The notes: generated by a model not told the origin, from the sequence alone. Shown: positions 16,566 to 26,139, counted from the first letter of the stretch. The stretch is 58,430 nucleotides of DNA from Alphaproteobacteria bacterium (GCA_030424645.1 JAUHWP010000006.1:1-58430), one strand, 5' to 3'. Numbers and translations are program-made.

Positions 16566-17294
16566 TTAACCCGGTTTCGCGATGGGGCTGCGGATCAGCC
16601 CCTGAAACAGAAGCGCGATCATCAGCCCGTTCAGTATGTGCCAGATGAAATGGGTGCCAAGGGGCCAGATCTCGCACAGGTGCATGTCCAGCGTGCGCAG
16701 GGTCAGCGAGATCATGAAGGTGCCGGTCGCGGCCGCGATCCATGGTGCGATGGGGTGGCCTGTGCGGTGGCTGAGCGCGGCAAAGGCCAGAAGGGCCAGA
16801 ACCGCAGGCAGGTATTGTTCCGACCCGTTCAGAAGCGAATTTGCCGGGGCGGTATGGTCATGCGCTTCGACAGTTGCGGCGGGTGCGGTGCTGGTCTGGC
16901 TGCCGCTGCCATCGCCGCCGAAGGCAAACAAGATGGCCACAAGGCCCGCCACAATAGCCAGCCCGATGCCGATGCGCCCCGGGCGCACGCCGCCGATCCG
17001 GCGGATGGCAACCAGCACGAACAGGGCGACAAAGGTCCAGATCGGGATCACGTCGGCCAGGCTGGACCACGCATTGGCAAAGGTGTGAAACAGGAAGCTG
17101 CCGATGCCGATCAGGGCGGCCAGCACGATCAGGATCGTGGTCATGAGATCGGTGCGGCCGCGCTTTCGCGCCTCGATCCAGCCCCACAGGGCGGCAAGGA
17201 TGAAAGACAGGTTCGACAAGGCGTTCAGCGGCTCGGACCAGAACTCTGGCCCGGTGCGTTCGCAATAGATGTCGACGGCGGCGAACCAGTCCAT
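16566..17294 (-). CDS. ceramidase-family (CREST) integral membrane hydrolase-like protein
   Basis: 242 residues from the ATG at 17292-17294. About seven hydrophobic segments are visible. Family signatures are LSNLSFILAALWG, FLFHTFANAWSSLADVIPI (Ser/His/Asp site) and the late HFIWHIL. Alkaline ceramidase relatives are zinc-dependent hydrolases of lipid amides. A soluble loop with several His (VEAHDHTAPAN, about residues 141-150) is unusual. The bacterial substrate is unknown. It starts 7 bases after hom ends, so it is probably co-transcribed with it, although no metabolic link is known. Confidence 0.7.
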   Translation of the reverse strand: MDWFAAVDIYCERTGPEFWSEPLNALSNLSFILAALWGWIEARKRGRTDLMTTILIVLAALIGIGSFLFHTFANAWSSLADVIPIWTFVALFVLVAIRRIGGVRPGRIGIGLAIVAGLVAILFAFGGDGSGSQTSTAPAATVEAHDHTAPANSLLNGSEQYLPAVLALLAFAALSHRTGHPIAPWIAAATGTFMISLTLRTLDMHLCEIWPLGTHFIWHILNGLMIALLFQGLIRSPIAKPG

Positions 17295-17301
17295 CGCTGG
17301 C

Positions 17302-18594
17302 TCAGACCTTTTCGATGCGGATGGCGACGGGGTCGCCTTCGACCACATTGGTCTTGCCCAGACCGACCAGCGCAGTGTCCAACGCGTCGCGTGTGCACTT
17401 ATGGGTCACGATCAGCACCGGGGCCAGTTTCTGGTCGTGGCTAATCTGGCGCATCCGGTCGATCGAGATGCCCGCATCGCCCAGCACCGCGGCCACTTTC
17501 GCCAGGGCGCCGGGTTTGTCCAGCAACACCATGCGCAGATAGAAGGGCGCGGGCTTCATCGCCTTCACACCCGTCACCGGGCGCAGCGTGGTTGCCGATT
17601 GTCCGAAGGTCGGGATGTGAAGCCCCCGCGCGATGTCCATCACGTCGCCCATCACCGCGCTGGCGGTCGGGCCTTCCCCCGCGCCGGGGCCGCGCAGCAC
17701 GACCTGTTCAATCGCGTCGCCTTCGACCACGACCATATTGGTGCCGCCTTCCAATTGCCCCAGGGGCGACCCTGCCGGCACAAGGCAGGGGGTCATGCGT
17801 TGTTCCAGACCGCGCCCGGTCATCTGGGCCACGCCCAGAAGCTTGATGCGATAGCCCATTTCGGCGGCGTGTTCGATGTCCTCCAACTGGATGCGCTGAA
17901 TGCCCTCGATCTCGACCGCGTCGAAATTGACCTGCGTGCCAAACGCGATTGACGACAGGATGGCCAGCTTGTGCGCCGCGTCGATCCCGCCCACGTCAAG
18001 ATTGGGATCGGCTTCCAGATAGCCCAGTTCGGCGCATTCCTCGAACAGCGCGTTATAGCCGCGCCCGGTGGCCTGCATCTGGGTCAGGATATAGTTGCAG
18101 GTGCCGTTCATGACCCCCATCACGCGGCTGATTTCGTTGCCGGCCAACCCTTCGGTCAGCGCCTTGATGATCGGGATGCCTCCGGCAACGGCAGCCTCGT
18201 AACGCAGGCGGATGCCTGCCGCCTCGGCGGCCAGCGCCAGATCTTGCCCGGAATGGGCCAGCAGCGCCTTGTTGGCGGTAACAATGTCCTTGCCTGCCGC
18301 GATGGCGGCCTCGCAGGCGTTCTTGGCAGGGCCGTCATGGCCGCCCATCAGTTCGACAAACACGTCGATGTCGTCGCGCCGTGCCAGGGCGACCGGGTCG
18401 TCTTCCCACGCATAATCCGACAGGTCGACACCACGATCCTTGTCGCGCGACCGGGCCGAGACAGCGGTGATCGTGACCGGGCGCCCGGCGCGATCTTCCA
18501 GCAGCGCCGCCTGACGCCGGATGATCTTGATCACGCCCATGCCGACGGTGCCAAGACCTGCAATCCCAAGACGCAGGGGGGTGGTGTCACTCAT
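17302..18594 (-). CDS. hom: homoserine dehydrogenase
   Basis: 430 residues from the ATG at 18592-18594, with GGAGA upstream. It reduces aspartate semialdehyde to homoserine for threonine and methionine. The order is a Rossmann domain (LGIAGLGTVGMGV), catalytic domain (VMNGTCNYILTQM, GYLEADPNLDVGGIDAAHKL) and a C-terminal ACT domain (LRMVLLDKPGALAKVAAVLG) that usually gives feedback control by threonine. All family features are intact. Confidence 0.95.
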   Translation of the reverse strand: MSDTTPLRLGIAGLGTVGMGVIKIIRRQAALLEDRAGRPVTITAVSARSRDKDRGVDLSDYAWEDDPVALARRDDIDVFVELMGGHDGPAKNACEAAIAAGKDIVTANKALLAHSGQDLALAAEAAGIRLRYEAAVAGGIPIIKALTEGLAGNEISRVMGVMNGTCNYILTQMQATGRGYNALFEECAELGYLEADPNLDVGGIDAAHKLAILSSIAFGTQVNFDAVEIEGIQRIQLEDIEHAAEMGYRIKLLGVAQMTGRGLEQRMTPCLVPAGSPLGQLEGGTNMVVVEGDAIEQVVLRGPGAGEGPTASAVMGDVMDIARGLHIPTFGQSATTLRPVTGVKAMKPAPFYLRMVLLDKPGALAKVAAVLGDAGISIDRMRQISHDQKLAPVLIVTHKCTRDALDTALVGLGKTNVVEGDPVAIRIEKV

Positions 18595-18705
18595 GTCGCT
18601 CTCCGTCGGCTGTGTGGGTCGTCTGGCGACGTGTAGCCAATGGCCGCCCATGGTGCAATCCACCGGGGTGCGGTTCGGGGAAATTTCTAAGCAGGGTGTG
18701 TCGTC

Positions 18706-18993
18706 TTACGAGGGGTCCAGCGCGTCCTGCAACTGATCTTCGGTTTCGTCATCGACCACTGCCGTGCCGCGCAGGGCATCCGCCCGTCTGCGCAGATCGG
18801 CGGCGCGCGCCGCCAGTGCGTCGATCCCGTCGTCGCCCGGCTGTGTTTCCACCTGCGCCTGGATCTCGCTGACCGGCAGGATTTTCGGGAAGGGGGCATT
18901 GGCCGCGGCGCCCGCCGGAAAATCGGGGGCATCGGCGCAGCCTGCCAGCACACCCGGCAGGATGGCGGCAAGGATGATCGGGCGCAGCGGCAT
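18706..18993 (-). CDS. small lipoprotein
   Basis: 95 residues from the ATG at 18991-18993 (AGGAG upstream). A lipobox is clear: RPIILAAILPGVLAGC, with Cys20 or so as the lipidated residue. The mature part is short, acidic and partly helical (IDALAARAADLRRRADALRG). No family is recognised. It is probably anchored in the outer or inner membrane. It is 111 bases before hom on the same strand. Confidence 0.65.
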   Translation of the reverse strand: MPLRPIILAAILPGVLAGCADAPDFPAGAAANAPFPKILPVSEIQAQVETQPGDDGIDALAARAADLRRRADALRGTAVVDDETEDQLQDALDPS

Positions 18994-19097
18994 GTGGGGT
19001 CTCCTGTCGGTGGCCCGGTTCGCGGCCATTGGGCTGGCGCGACCTTATCCATATGGCCCTGAAGCCGCAAGGCGGCAACGGCGGGAATGGGTTGATT

Positions 19098-19111
19098 TGA
19101 ACAGTCGTTCA
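19098..19111. promoter_or_regulatory. TetR-type operator before the TetR-family gene
   Basis: A perfect TGAAC-AGTC-GTTCA dyad ends 14 bases before the start of the TetR-family gene. Size and position fit self-repression by that protein. Confidence 0.5.
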
Positions 19112-19125
19112 GTTATCAAAGGGCC

Positions 19126-19713
19126 ATGGCAAGAAAAACCGGATCCCACAGTGAAATCACCGGCCCGAAGGTGCGCGATGCCGCACTTGCCCTGTTTGCG
19201 CAGCATGGCTTTGCGGCGGTGTCGATGCGCCAGATCGCGGCCAAGGTCGGCGTGCAGGCCGGTGCGCTTTACCTTTACACGAAGGACAAGCAAAGCCTGC
19301 TTTACGACCTGATGCAGGCCCATATGGACGAGCTTCTGGCGGCATGGCATGACGAACCGAAAGGCCCGGACGCCTTGTCGCGGCTTGAGGCGTTTGCGCG
19401 GTTTCACATCCGGTTCCACCTTGAACGCCCGGACGCGGTGTTCATCGCCTATATGGAACTGCGAAATCTGACCGACGAGAACTTCGCGGCCATCGAAGCC
19501 CTGCGCCGAAGCTATGAAAACGAGCTTGAGGCGATCCTGCGGGCCGGTCAGGCCGAGGGCGTGATCACCGCCCCGGATGTGCGCCTGACCACGATGGCGG
19601 TGATCGCGATGCTGACCGGGGTGAACACATGGTATCGCGAAGGCGGGCGGCTGTCGCGCGAGGCGGTGGCGGACATCTATTGGGATATGGTGCGCGGCGC
19701 GGTGGGGGCCTAG
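19126..19713 (+). CDS. TetR-family transcriptional regulator
   Basis: 195 residues. The N-terminal HTH (about 12-58) has the family pattern RDAALALFAQHGFAAVSMRQ, then IAAKVGVQAGALYLYTKDKQ. The C-terminal all-helical ligand domain (WYREGGRLSREAVADIYWDM) resembles regulators of fatty-acid or acyl-CoA genes, but no such gene is adjacent, so the target is unknown. A dyad just upstream is a likely self-operator. dnaG starts 52 bases downstream on the same strand. Confidence 0.85.
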   Translation: MARKTGSHSEITGPKVRDAALALFAQHGFAAVSMRQIAAKVGVQAGALYLYTKDKQSLLYDLMQAHMDELLAAWHDEPKGPDALSRLEAFARFHIRFHLERPDAVFIAYMELRNLTDENFAAIEALRRSYENELEAILRAGQAEGVITAPDVRLTTMAVIAMLTGVNTWYREGGRLSREAVADIYWDMVRGAVGA

Positions 19714-19764
19714 CGGCGTGCTTGACCACTGGACTCTGGCGCGCTTCGGCCCGATATATAGTCC

Positions 19765-21744
19765 ATGTCGCTGCCACCCGGTTTCCTTGATGAATTGCGC
19801 AATCGCCTGAGCCTGTCACAGGTCGTCGGGCGCAAGGTCATATGGGACCCGCGAAAATCCAATCAGGCCAAGGGCGACATGTGGGCGCCTTGCCCCTTCC
19901 ACCAGGAAAAAACCGCGTCTTTTCATGTGGATGACCGCAAGGGCTATTACTATTGCTTTGGCTGTCATCAGAAGGGCGACGCGATTTCCTTCGTGCGCGA
20001 GACCGAGAATGTAAGCTTCATGGAAGCGGTCGAGATATTGGCGGGCGAGGCCGGGATGCAGATGCCCGCACGCGACCCCAAGGCACAGGAAAAAGCCGAT
20101 CACCGCACGCAACTGGTCGAGGTGATGGAGATGGCGGTCAGTCATTTCCGCCTGATGCTGAAGACCGGCGCGGGCAGCGCGGCACGCGACTACCTGGCCC
20201 GGCGTGGGCTGGATCAGCCCGCGATCGACCGGTGGGAAATCGGCTTTGCGCCCGGCGCCTGGCAAGGGCTGTGGGATCACCTGAAGGGCAAGGGGGTCGA
20301 GGATGACCTGATCCTGGGGGCCGGGCTGGCCAAGCCCTCGCAGCGCGGCGGCAAGCCTTATGACACGTTCCGAAACCGCATCCTGTTTCCGATCCGTGAT
20401 GCACGGGGCCGTGCGATTGCCTTCGGGGGCCGTGCGATGGACCCCGAGGAAAGCGCGAAATACCTGAACTCGCCCGAAACCGCGCTGTTCGACAAGGGGC
20501 GCAGCCTTTACAATCACGGCCCTGCGCGGGAAGCAGCGGGCAAGGGCCAGCCCCTGATCGTCGCTGAAGGCTACATGGATGTGATCGCCTTGTCCGAGGC
20601 CGGGTTCGGTGCCACCGTCGCGCCCCTTGGCACCGCGATCACCGAGGACCAGTTGCGCCTTCTGTGGCGCATCGCGCCCGAGCCGATCATCGCGCTGGAT
20701 GGTGACAAAGCCGGGCTGAATGCGGCCATGCGGGTGATCGACAATGCCTTGCCGCTCTTGGAAGCCGGGCAAAGCCTGCGCTTTGCGATCATGCCTGAAG
20801 GGAAAGATCCCGATGACCTGCTGAAGGAAAGCGGGGCCGAGGCCATGCAAGCGCTGATTGACGCCGCAGTGCCCATGGTCGATCTGCTGTGGCGACGTGA
20901 AACCGAAGGCAAGGTCTTTGACAGCCCGGAACGCAAGGCGGCGTTGGACAAGGACCTGCGCGCCGCGATCGCGCGCATTCAGGACCCGTCGATCCGGTCG
21001 CATTACGGGCAGGCGATCAAGGACAAGCGGTGGGAGTTGTTCCGCGTCCGTTCCAAAGGGCAGGGCGGGCAAGGGGCTTATCGCGCGCCATGGACGCCGG
21101 GCAAAGGCCGGAGCTGGGCGCCGCCCGTGCCGCCGGTCTTACCCTCGACCAAGACATCACTGCTGGCGATGGCTGACGACCAGGCGCAAGAGGTGTTGCG
21201 CGAGGCGGTGATCCTGGCGATCCTGATCCGCCGGCCCGATATGCTGGAACGTGTCGAAAGCCGGATGGAGCGGCTGGACATGATCGGCCCGGATCACGGC
21301 ATCTTGCAGCGCATCCTGCTGCGCCATGCCCATGAAGGGGCCGAGGTGCTGGAACGCACCATTGTCGACCAAATTGGGGCGACCGCCCTTGAAAAGCTCT
21401 ATGCCCTCAACCATGTGCGCATTACCCCCGCCATGCGCCATCCCGAGGATGACGAGATCGTCGATGCCAGCCTGAATGAAGAAATCATGAAGCTTGAAGC
21501 CTCGCGCGGGTTAAGGCGCGAGATCGCGGATGCCGCGCTGGATATGGACACGCTGCCGGACGAGGGCGTGACATGGCGTCTGGGGCAGGCGGTCGAAGCG
21601 CGCAACAAGGCGCTGCGCAGCCAGACCGAGGACAAAGCCACCTATGACGTTGCCGATAACGGGACGCTTCTGAACCGCGATGAACGCGATGCGCTGGACA
21701 AGCTGTTGGCGCAGATCAACCCTTCGAAGGATAAGGGGAAATAG
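19765..21744 (+). CDS. dnaG: DNA primase
   Basis: 659 residues. Primase makes RNA primers for replication. The N-terminal zinc ribbon has ligands Cys43, His46, Cys64 and Cys67 (CPFHQEKTASF, YYCFGCHQKGD). The core has FPIRDARGRAIAFGGRAM and the TOPRIM acidic residues (VAEGYMDVIAL, ALDGDKAG). The C-terminal helicase-binding part is present. The gene is followed by rpoD after a 180-bp spacer, the two later parts of the classical macromolecular synthesis operon. Confidence 0.96.
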   Translation: MSLPPGFLDELRNRLSLSQVVGRKVIWDPRKSNQAKGDMWAPCPFHQEKTASFHVDDRKGYYYCFGCHQKGDAISFVRETENVSFMEAVEILAGEAGMQMPARDPKAQEKADHRTQLVEVMEMAVSHFRLMLKTGAGSAARDYLARRGLDQPAIDRWEIGFAPGAWQGLWDHLKGKGVEDDLILGAGLAKPSQRGGKPYDTFRNRILFPIRDARGRAIAFGGRAMDPEESAKYLNSPETALFDKGRSLYNHGPAREAAGKGQPLIVAEGYMDVIALSEAGFGATVAPLGTAITEDQLRLLWRIAPEPIIALDGDKAGLNAAMRVIDNALPLLEAGQSLRFAIMPEGKDPDDLLKESGAEAMQALIDAAVPMVDLLWRRETEGKVFDSPERKAALDKDLRAAIARIQDPSIRSHYGQAIKDKRWELFRVRSKGQGGQGAYRAPWTPGKGRSWAPPVPPVLPSTKTSLLAMADDQAQEVLREAVILAILIRRPDMLERVESRMERLDMIGPDHGILQRILLRHAHEGAEVLERTIVDQIGATALEKLYALNHVRITPAMRHPEDDEIVDASLNEEIMKLEASRGLRREIADAALDMDTLPDEGVTWRLGQAVEARNKALRSQTEDKATYDVADNGTLLNRDERDALDKLLAQINPSKDKGK

Positions 21745-21803
21745 CAACAGTGGCGTGACATCTGGCCTTTTCGGGATGATCAGGCAAAGAATACGCGCTA
21801 CAT

Positions 21804-21895
21804 GGGTTGGCGAATCACTGATTCGAGGTGATGATTCGGCCAACCCGAATCACCTGCGTGGTGGGACGTTGCACGGGCAAGTGCCCACGTCCCAT
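21804..21895 (+). promoter_or_regulatory. structured, GANTC-rich spacer before rpoD
   Basis: Three interlocking inverted repeats precede rpoD. A long hairpin spans 21804-21846 (arms GGGTTGGCGAATCA and its complement with one bulge). Inside it, CGAATCACTGATTCG (21811-21825) is a 7+1+7 palindrome. AGGTGAT..GATTCGG (21826-21839) can pair instead with CCGAATCACCT (21845-21855), so alternative folds compete. A separate hairpin has arms GGGACGT/ACGTCCC (21863-21893). Four GANTC sites lie at 21812, 21820, 21833 and 21847. It could act as DNA (methylation, regulator binding) or RNA (attenuation). Confidence 0.5.
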
Positions 21896-21924
21896 ATCCG
21901 CCAAGCCAAGCGCAAGGAGGGCCC

Positions 21925-23922
<1,998 letters not shown>

Positions 23923-23932
23923 TGTAAGAAAT

Positions 23933-23957
23933 AAAGGCGCCCGCGGGCGCCTTTTTA
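23933..23957 (+). terminator. rho-independent terminator of rpoD
   Basis: A GC-rich stem with arms AAAGGCGCCC and GGGCGCCTTT is followed by TTTTT. It starts 11 bases after the rpoD stop. The stem also serves the convergent gene's end. Confidence 0.85.
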
Positions 23958-24407
23958 TTGCCCCGTTACGAAATCGGTTGTGTTCTCAAACAGGTCTTTG
24001 ATCTCTTTAATCGCGCCCGCAGCACCCGCGATGGAGGCAATTGAACCGAGGATCGAGTTCACAAGAGACAGCAGATACCTGATCGCGCGCAGCGCATGTC
24101 GATTCACGGCATCTGAGATAACATTGATGCCCATCATCTTGGCGTGCAAAGAGTGACCTGTCAGACCATGCTCATAGAGATCTTCTTGGCTTGCTTTACG
24201 AAGTTGTGTCTGTGTTGTCTCGAATGACCTGACGGTTTCTTCATGAAATGCGGTCATGATCTCAGTTTTGATGTCGTAAACATACTCCAAACCGAAATCC
24301 TTCGGCGCTTCAAACAGGCGGCCCAAAAACCCTCTCAATTGCGTCAGAAAGTCCGAGATTGTGTCTAACGGATTTCTGTCTGGCGCGGTGTGAATATCAA
24401 ATGGCAT
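23955..24407 (-). CDS. hypothetical protein with C-terminal hydrophobic segment
   Basis: 150 residues from the ATG at 24405-24407 with AAAGGA upstream. No family is recognised. The first 100 residues are helical and charged (FLTQLRGFLGRLFEAPKDFG, EIMTAFHEETVRSFETTQTQ). Residues of about 108-134 form one hydrophobic, Gly/Ala-rich segment (YLLSLVNSILGSIASIAGAA) that could enter a membrane, followed by an acidic end. Base composition is clearly AT-richer than the flanking genes, which suggests recent arrival. It might be a small effector or phage-type membrane protein, but nothing proves that. Confidence 0.55.
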   Translation of the reverse strand: MPFDIHTAPDRNPLDTISDFLTQLRGFLGRLFEAPKDFGLEYVYDIKTEIMTAFHEETVRSFETTQTQLRKASQEDLYEHGLTGHSLHAKMMGINVISDAVNRHALRAIRYLLSLVNSILGSIASIAGAAGAIKEIKDLFENTTDFVTGQ

Positions 24408-24966
24408 GGTTAAATTCCTTTGTTATTCTCTGTTAGAATCCTCTGCGGGTCATTGCGTCAGGAAACTTGGCGTGAATAGGATTGATCTGAAATACTGGAA
24501 CGAATTTGACGACGTTAACGTGTCTGTCTCTTGACAATGTCACAGCCTGATCTGGCAAGCATATCACAAATCAACGGATTTAGGTATCGGTCCAACATGG
24601 TTCGGCACGGGCGCTGGCGCCGAAGAATAGTTCAAATGGTGTCGTCATGCCGACAGGATGCCATATTCCTGCCTCATTTCGACCATGAAATCCGTTGATC
24701 GGCCCGGGAAACGAATCTCGGTCAGTTAGGCGCCACCTGCGTGAAGGCGATGACGCGCCTATCTATTCGCGAACTGCGGTCTGCTCGCTCTCCGAACACA
24801 TGAAATCCGGTGTGGAAACACTCTGTTTTTGCTGTTTTTTACGCGCAGAAACTTTGTTTCGTTTGAAATAGGGCGAAAATGTGACGATAATGTGAACATA
24901 TAGAACGAATACTTTGTTTGATGGTGAACTGATTTCGACCGAGGCTTATTTTAACTGGGGATTACG
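24408..24966. other. AT-richer gene-free stretch with short repeats
   Basis: No convincing gene is seen in 559 bases. It holds a perfect 12-bp inverted repeat, ATCAACGGATTT at 24570-24581 and AAATCCGTTGAT at 24688-24699, and an 11-bp direct repeat CATGAAATCCG at 24684-24694 and 24799-24809. ACTTTGTTT also occurs twice near 24850 and 24910. Composition differs from the surroundings. It may be a relic of a mobile element or contain promoters of the flanking genes. Confidence 0.4.
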
Positions 24967-25158
24967 ATGCGTAAGATGGTGGGCGCGCAGACACACGCAA
25001 GCGGTCTGAAAGGACCGATCACGAACTTTCAAGAAGAATTGGCACAGCACGATGGTCGGCCGGATGTCAGATCCGGGCGGCTCAGGGCGCTGATGAAATT
25101 GGAAACCCGGCGGCAGGATGGGCACATGTCACGTCGTCCCGCCCTGATCCCGCTTTAG
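24967..25158 (+). CDS. possible small protein, 63 residues
   Basis: ATG 24967 follows TGGGGATTACG, a modest ribosome site. The product is basic, has no membrane segment and matches no family by eye (MRKMVGAQTHASGLKGPITN at its start). It lies between an AT-rich gap and an inverted-repeat element. It may not be a real gene. Confidence 0.3.
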   Translation: MRKMVGAQTHASGLKGPITNFQEELAQHDGRPDVRSGRLRALMKLETRRQDGHMSRRPALIPL

Positions 25159-25170
25159 GGTTTCCCCCGT

Positions 25171-25268
25171 GTTTTCCGGCATCCGAGGCAAACCACTCAC
25201 GCGAACAAAGGCGGAGAGGGTGCCGGCCCTGCTGACCTGACTTTGATTGCCTCGGGTGCCGGAAAAAC
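25171..25268. repeat. 98-bp element with 21-bp terminal inverted repeats
   Basis: The left arm 25171-25191 (GTTTTCCGGCATCCGAGGCA plus A) matches the complement of 25247-25268 with one extra T and one mismatch. The 55-bp centre has no gene. The shape is that of a small palindromic repeat or MITE-like element, or of a long RNA hairpin. It lies just before the yjbQ hairpin. Confidence 0.5.
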
Positions 25269-25276
25269 GAAGGAAG

Positions 25277-25354
25277 GGGGCCTTGCGTGTGTCACGAAGC
25301 TGACATCTTATCGAACCCATGACCCATGGCTTTTCGATAAGAACGCAAGGCCCC
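25277..25354 (+). promoter_or_regulatory. nested hairpin enclosing the yjbQ start codon
   Basis: Outer arms GGGGCCTTGCGT (25277-25288) and ACGCAAGGCCCC (25343-25354) are perfectly complementary. Inner arms CTTATCGAA (25307-25315) and TTCGATAAG (25333-25341) are too. The yjbQ ATG (25319-25321) sits in the 17-base apical loop, and the outer 3' arm is inside the coding region. No ribosome site lies directly before the ATG; an AGGAAGGGGG stands 40 bases upstream at the base of the stem. A translational switch is plausible. Confidence 0.5.
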
Positions 25355-25738
25355 GGCCTGTATGAATTCACCCCGGATGTTGTGCGCTGGCTGGACACGA
25401 CAGGGGCGGCCGACGGCCTTCTGACGCTGTTTGTGCGCCACACCTCATGCTCGCTTCTGATCCAGGAAAACGCGGATCCCGAGGTGCAGACAGACCTGCA
25501 AAATTTCTTTCACCGGCTGGTGCCCCCCACGACCGATCCCTCCATGTCCTACCTGACCCATACCTATGAAGGGCCGGATGACATGCCCGCCCATATCAAA
25601 TCCGCGCTTCTGCCGGTCAGCCTGTCGATCCCCGTGCAGGCCGGGCGGCTGGTGTTGGGGACGTGGCAGGGGATTTACCTGTTCGAACACCGAAACGCGC
25701 CGCACACCCGGCAGGTGGCGGCGCATCTTGGCCCTTAG
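25319..25738 (+). CDS. yjbQ: YjbQ/UPF0047 family protein
   Basis: 139 residues, the family's usual length. Motifs GPGLYEFTPDVVRWL, FVRHTSCSLLIQENADPEV and GTWQGIYLFEHR are diagnostic. Members show weak thiamine-phosphate-synthase activity in vitro, but their physiological role is unsettled. ATG 25319 is the only reasonable start: an in-frame stop lies six codons upstream. The start codon is enclosed in a strong hairpin (25277-25354), so expression may be controlled at translation. No TPP riboswitch is seen. Confidence 0.85.
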   Translation: MTHGFSIRTQGPGLYEFTPDVVRWLDTTGAADGLLTLFVRHTSCSLLIQENADPEVQTDLQNFFHRLVPPTTDPSMSYLTHTYEGPDDMPAHIKSALLPVSLSIPVQAGRLVLGTWQGIYLFEHRNAPHTRQVAAHLGP

Positions 25739-25766
25739 GCGGCGGGTTTATCTGGGCGAACGGCGC

Positions 25767-25970
25767 TTAGTCGTCCAGCACGAAAGTCACCATCAGGTTC
25801 ACCTGATAATGGGCGACCTTGCCGTTTTCGACCTTGACCGATTGTTCCTTGACCCAGGCGCTGACGACGTTGCGCAGGGTGTCTGCGGCGCGTTTCACCC
25901 CTTGTTCCACGGCGTCATCGAAGCTTTTCGGCGAGGTGGCGGATATTTCTGTCACGCGTGCGATGGTCAT
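25767..25970 (-). CDS. dodecin
   Basis: 67 residues from the ATG at 25968-25970 (GGGAGAAG upstream). The sequence (TEISATSPKSFDDAVEQGVK, then VKEQSVKVENGKVAHYQVNL) is a complete dodecin, a small protein that forms hollow 12-mers and stores flavins such as riboflavin or FMN. Its place just before nrdR and the riboflavin cluster fits flavin handling, though it is on the opposite strand. It is convergent with yjbQ. Confidence 0.88.
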   Translation of the reverse strand: MTIARVTEISATSPKSFDDAVEQGVKRAADTLRNVVSAWVKEQSVKVENGKVAHYQVNLMVTFVLDD

Positions 25971-26042
25971 CTGTCTTCTCCCTTTCGGTTGATTGGTTGG
26001 CAGAGTGTTCGAGTTTAGCCCCGGCTTGCAGGGGAAGGAAAA

Positions 26043-26096
26043 GGGGACTTTCCCCGTGACAGCGGGAAATCGCGCATCTTGGGTCCCCGATTTCCC
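26043..26096. other. two hairpins in the dodecin-nrdR gap
   Basis: GGGGA-CTT-TCCCC at 26043-26055 and a perfect 9-bp repeat GGGAAATCG (26064-26072) / CGATTTCCC (26088-26096) lie in the 219-bp gap between divergent genes. They may be operators or part of an untranslated leader; no T-run follows. Confidence 0.3.
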
Positions 26097-26130
26097 ACTA
26101 CACAAGACCTAGAGGCTGTCCTATAGTGCC

Positions 26131-26139
26131 TGTGGATAA
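26131..26139 (-). promoter_or_regulatory. consensus DnaA box before nrdR
   Basis: TGTGGATAA is the exact complement of the DnaA box TTATCCACA. It lies 51 bases before the nrdR start, in the presumed promoter. A single 9-mer can occur by chance, but DnaA control of ribonucleotide reduction is known in other bacteria. Confidence 0.35.

Noticed and set aside
24810-24840. Terminator GTGT-GGAA-ACAC followed by T-rich sequence
   Set aside because: The stem has only four pairs and the T-run is interrupted, with no gene ending close by.
25160-25318. TPP riboswitch before yjbQ
   Set aside because: The thi-box core (CTGAGA and ACCTGAT with proper spacing) is absent; only generic inverted repeats are present.
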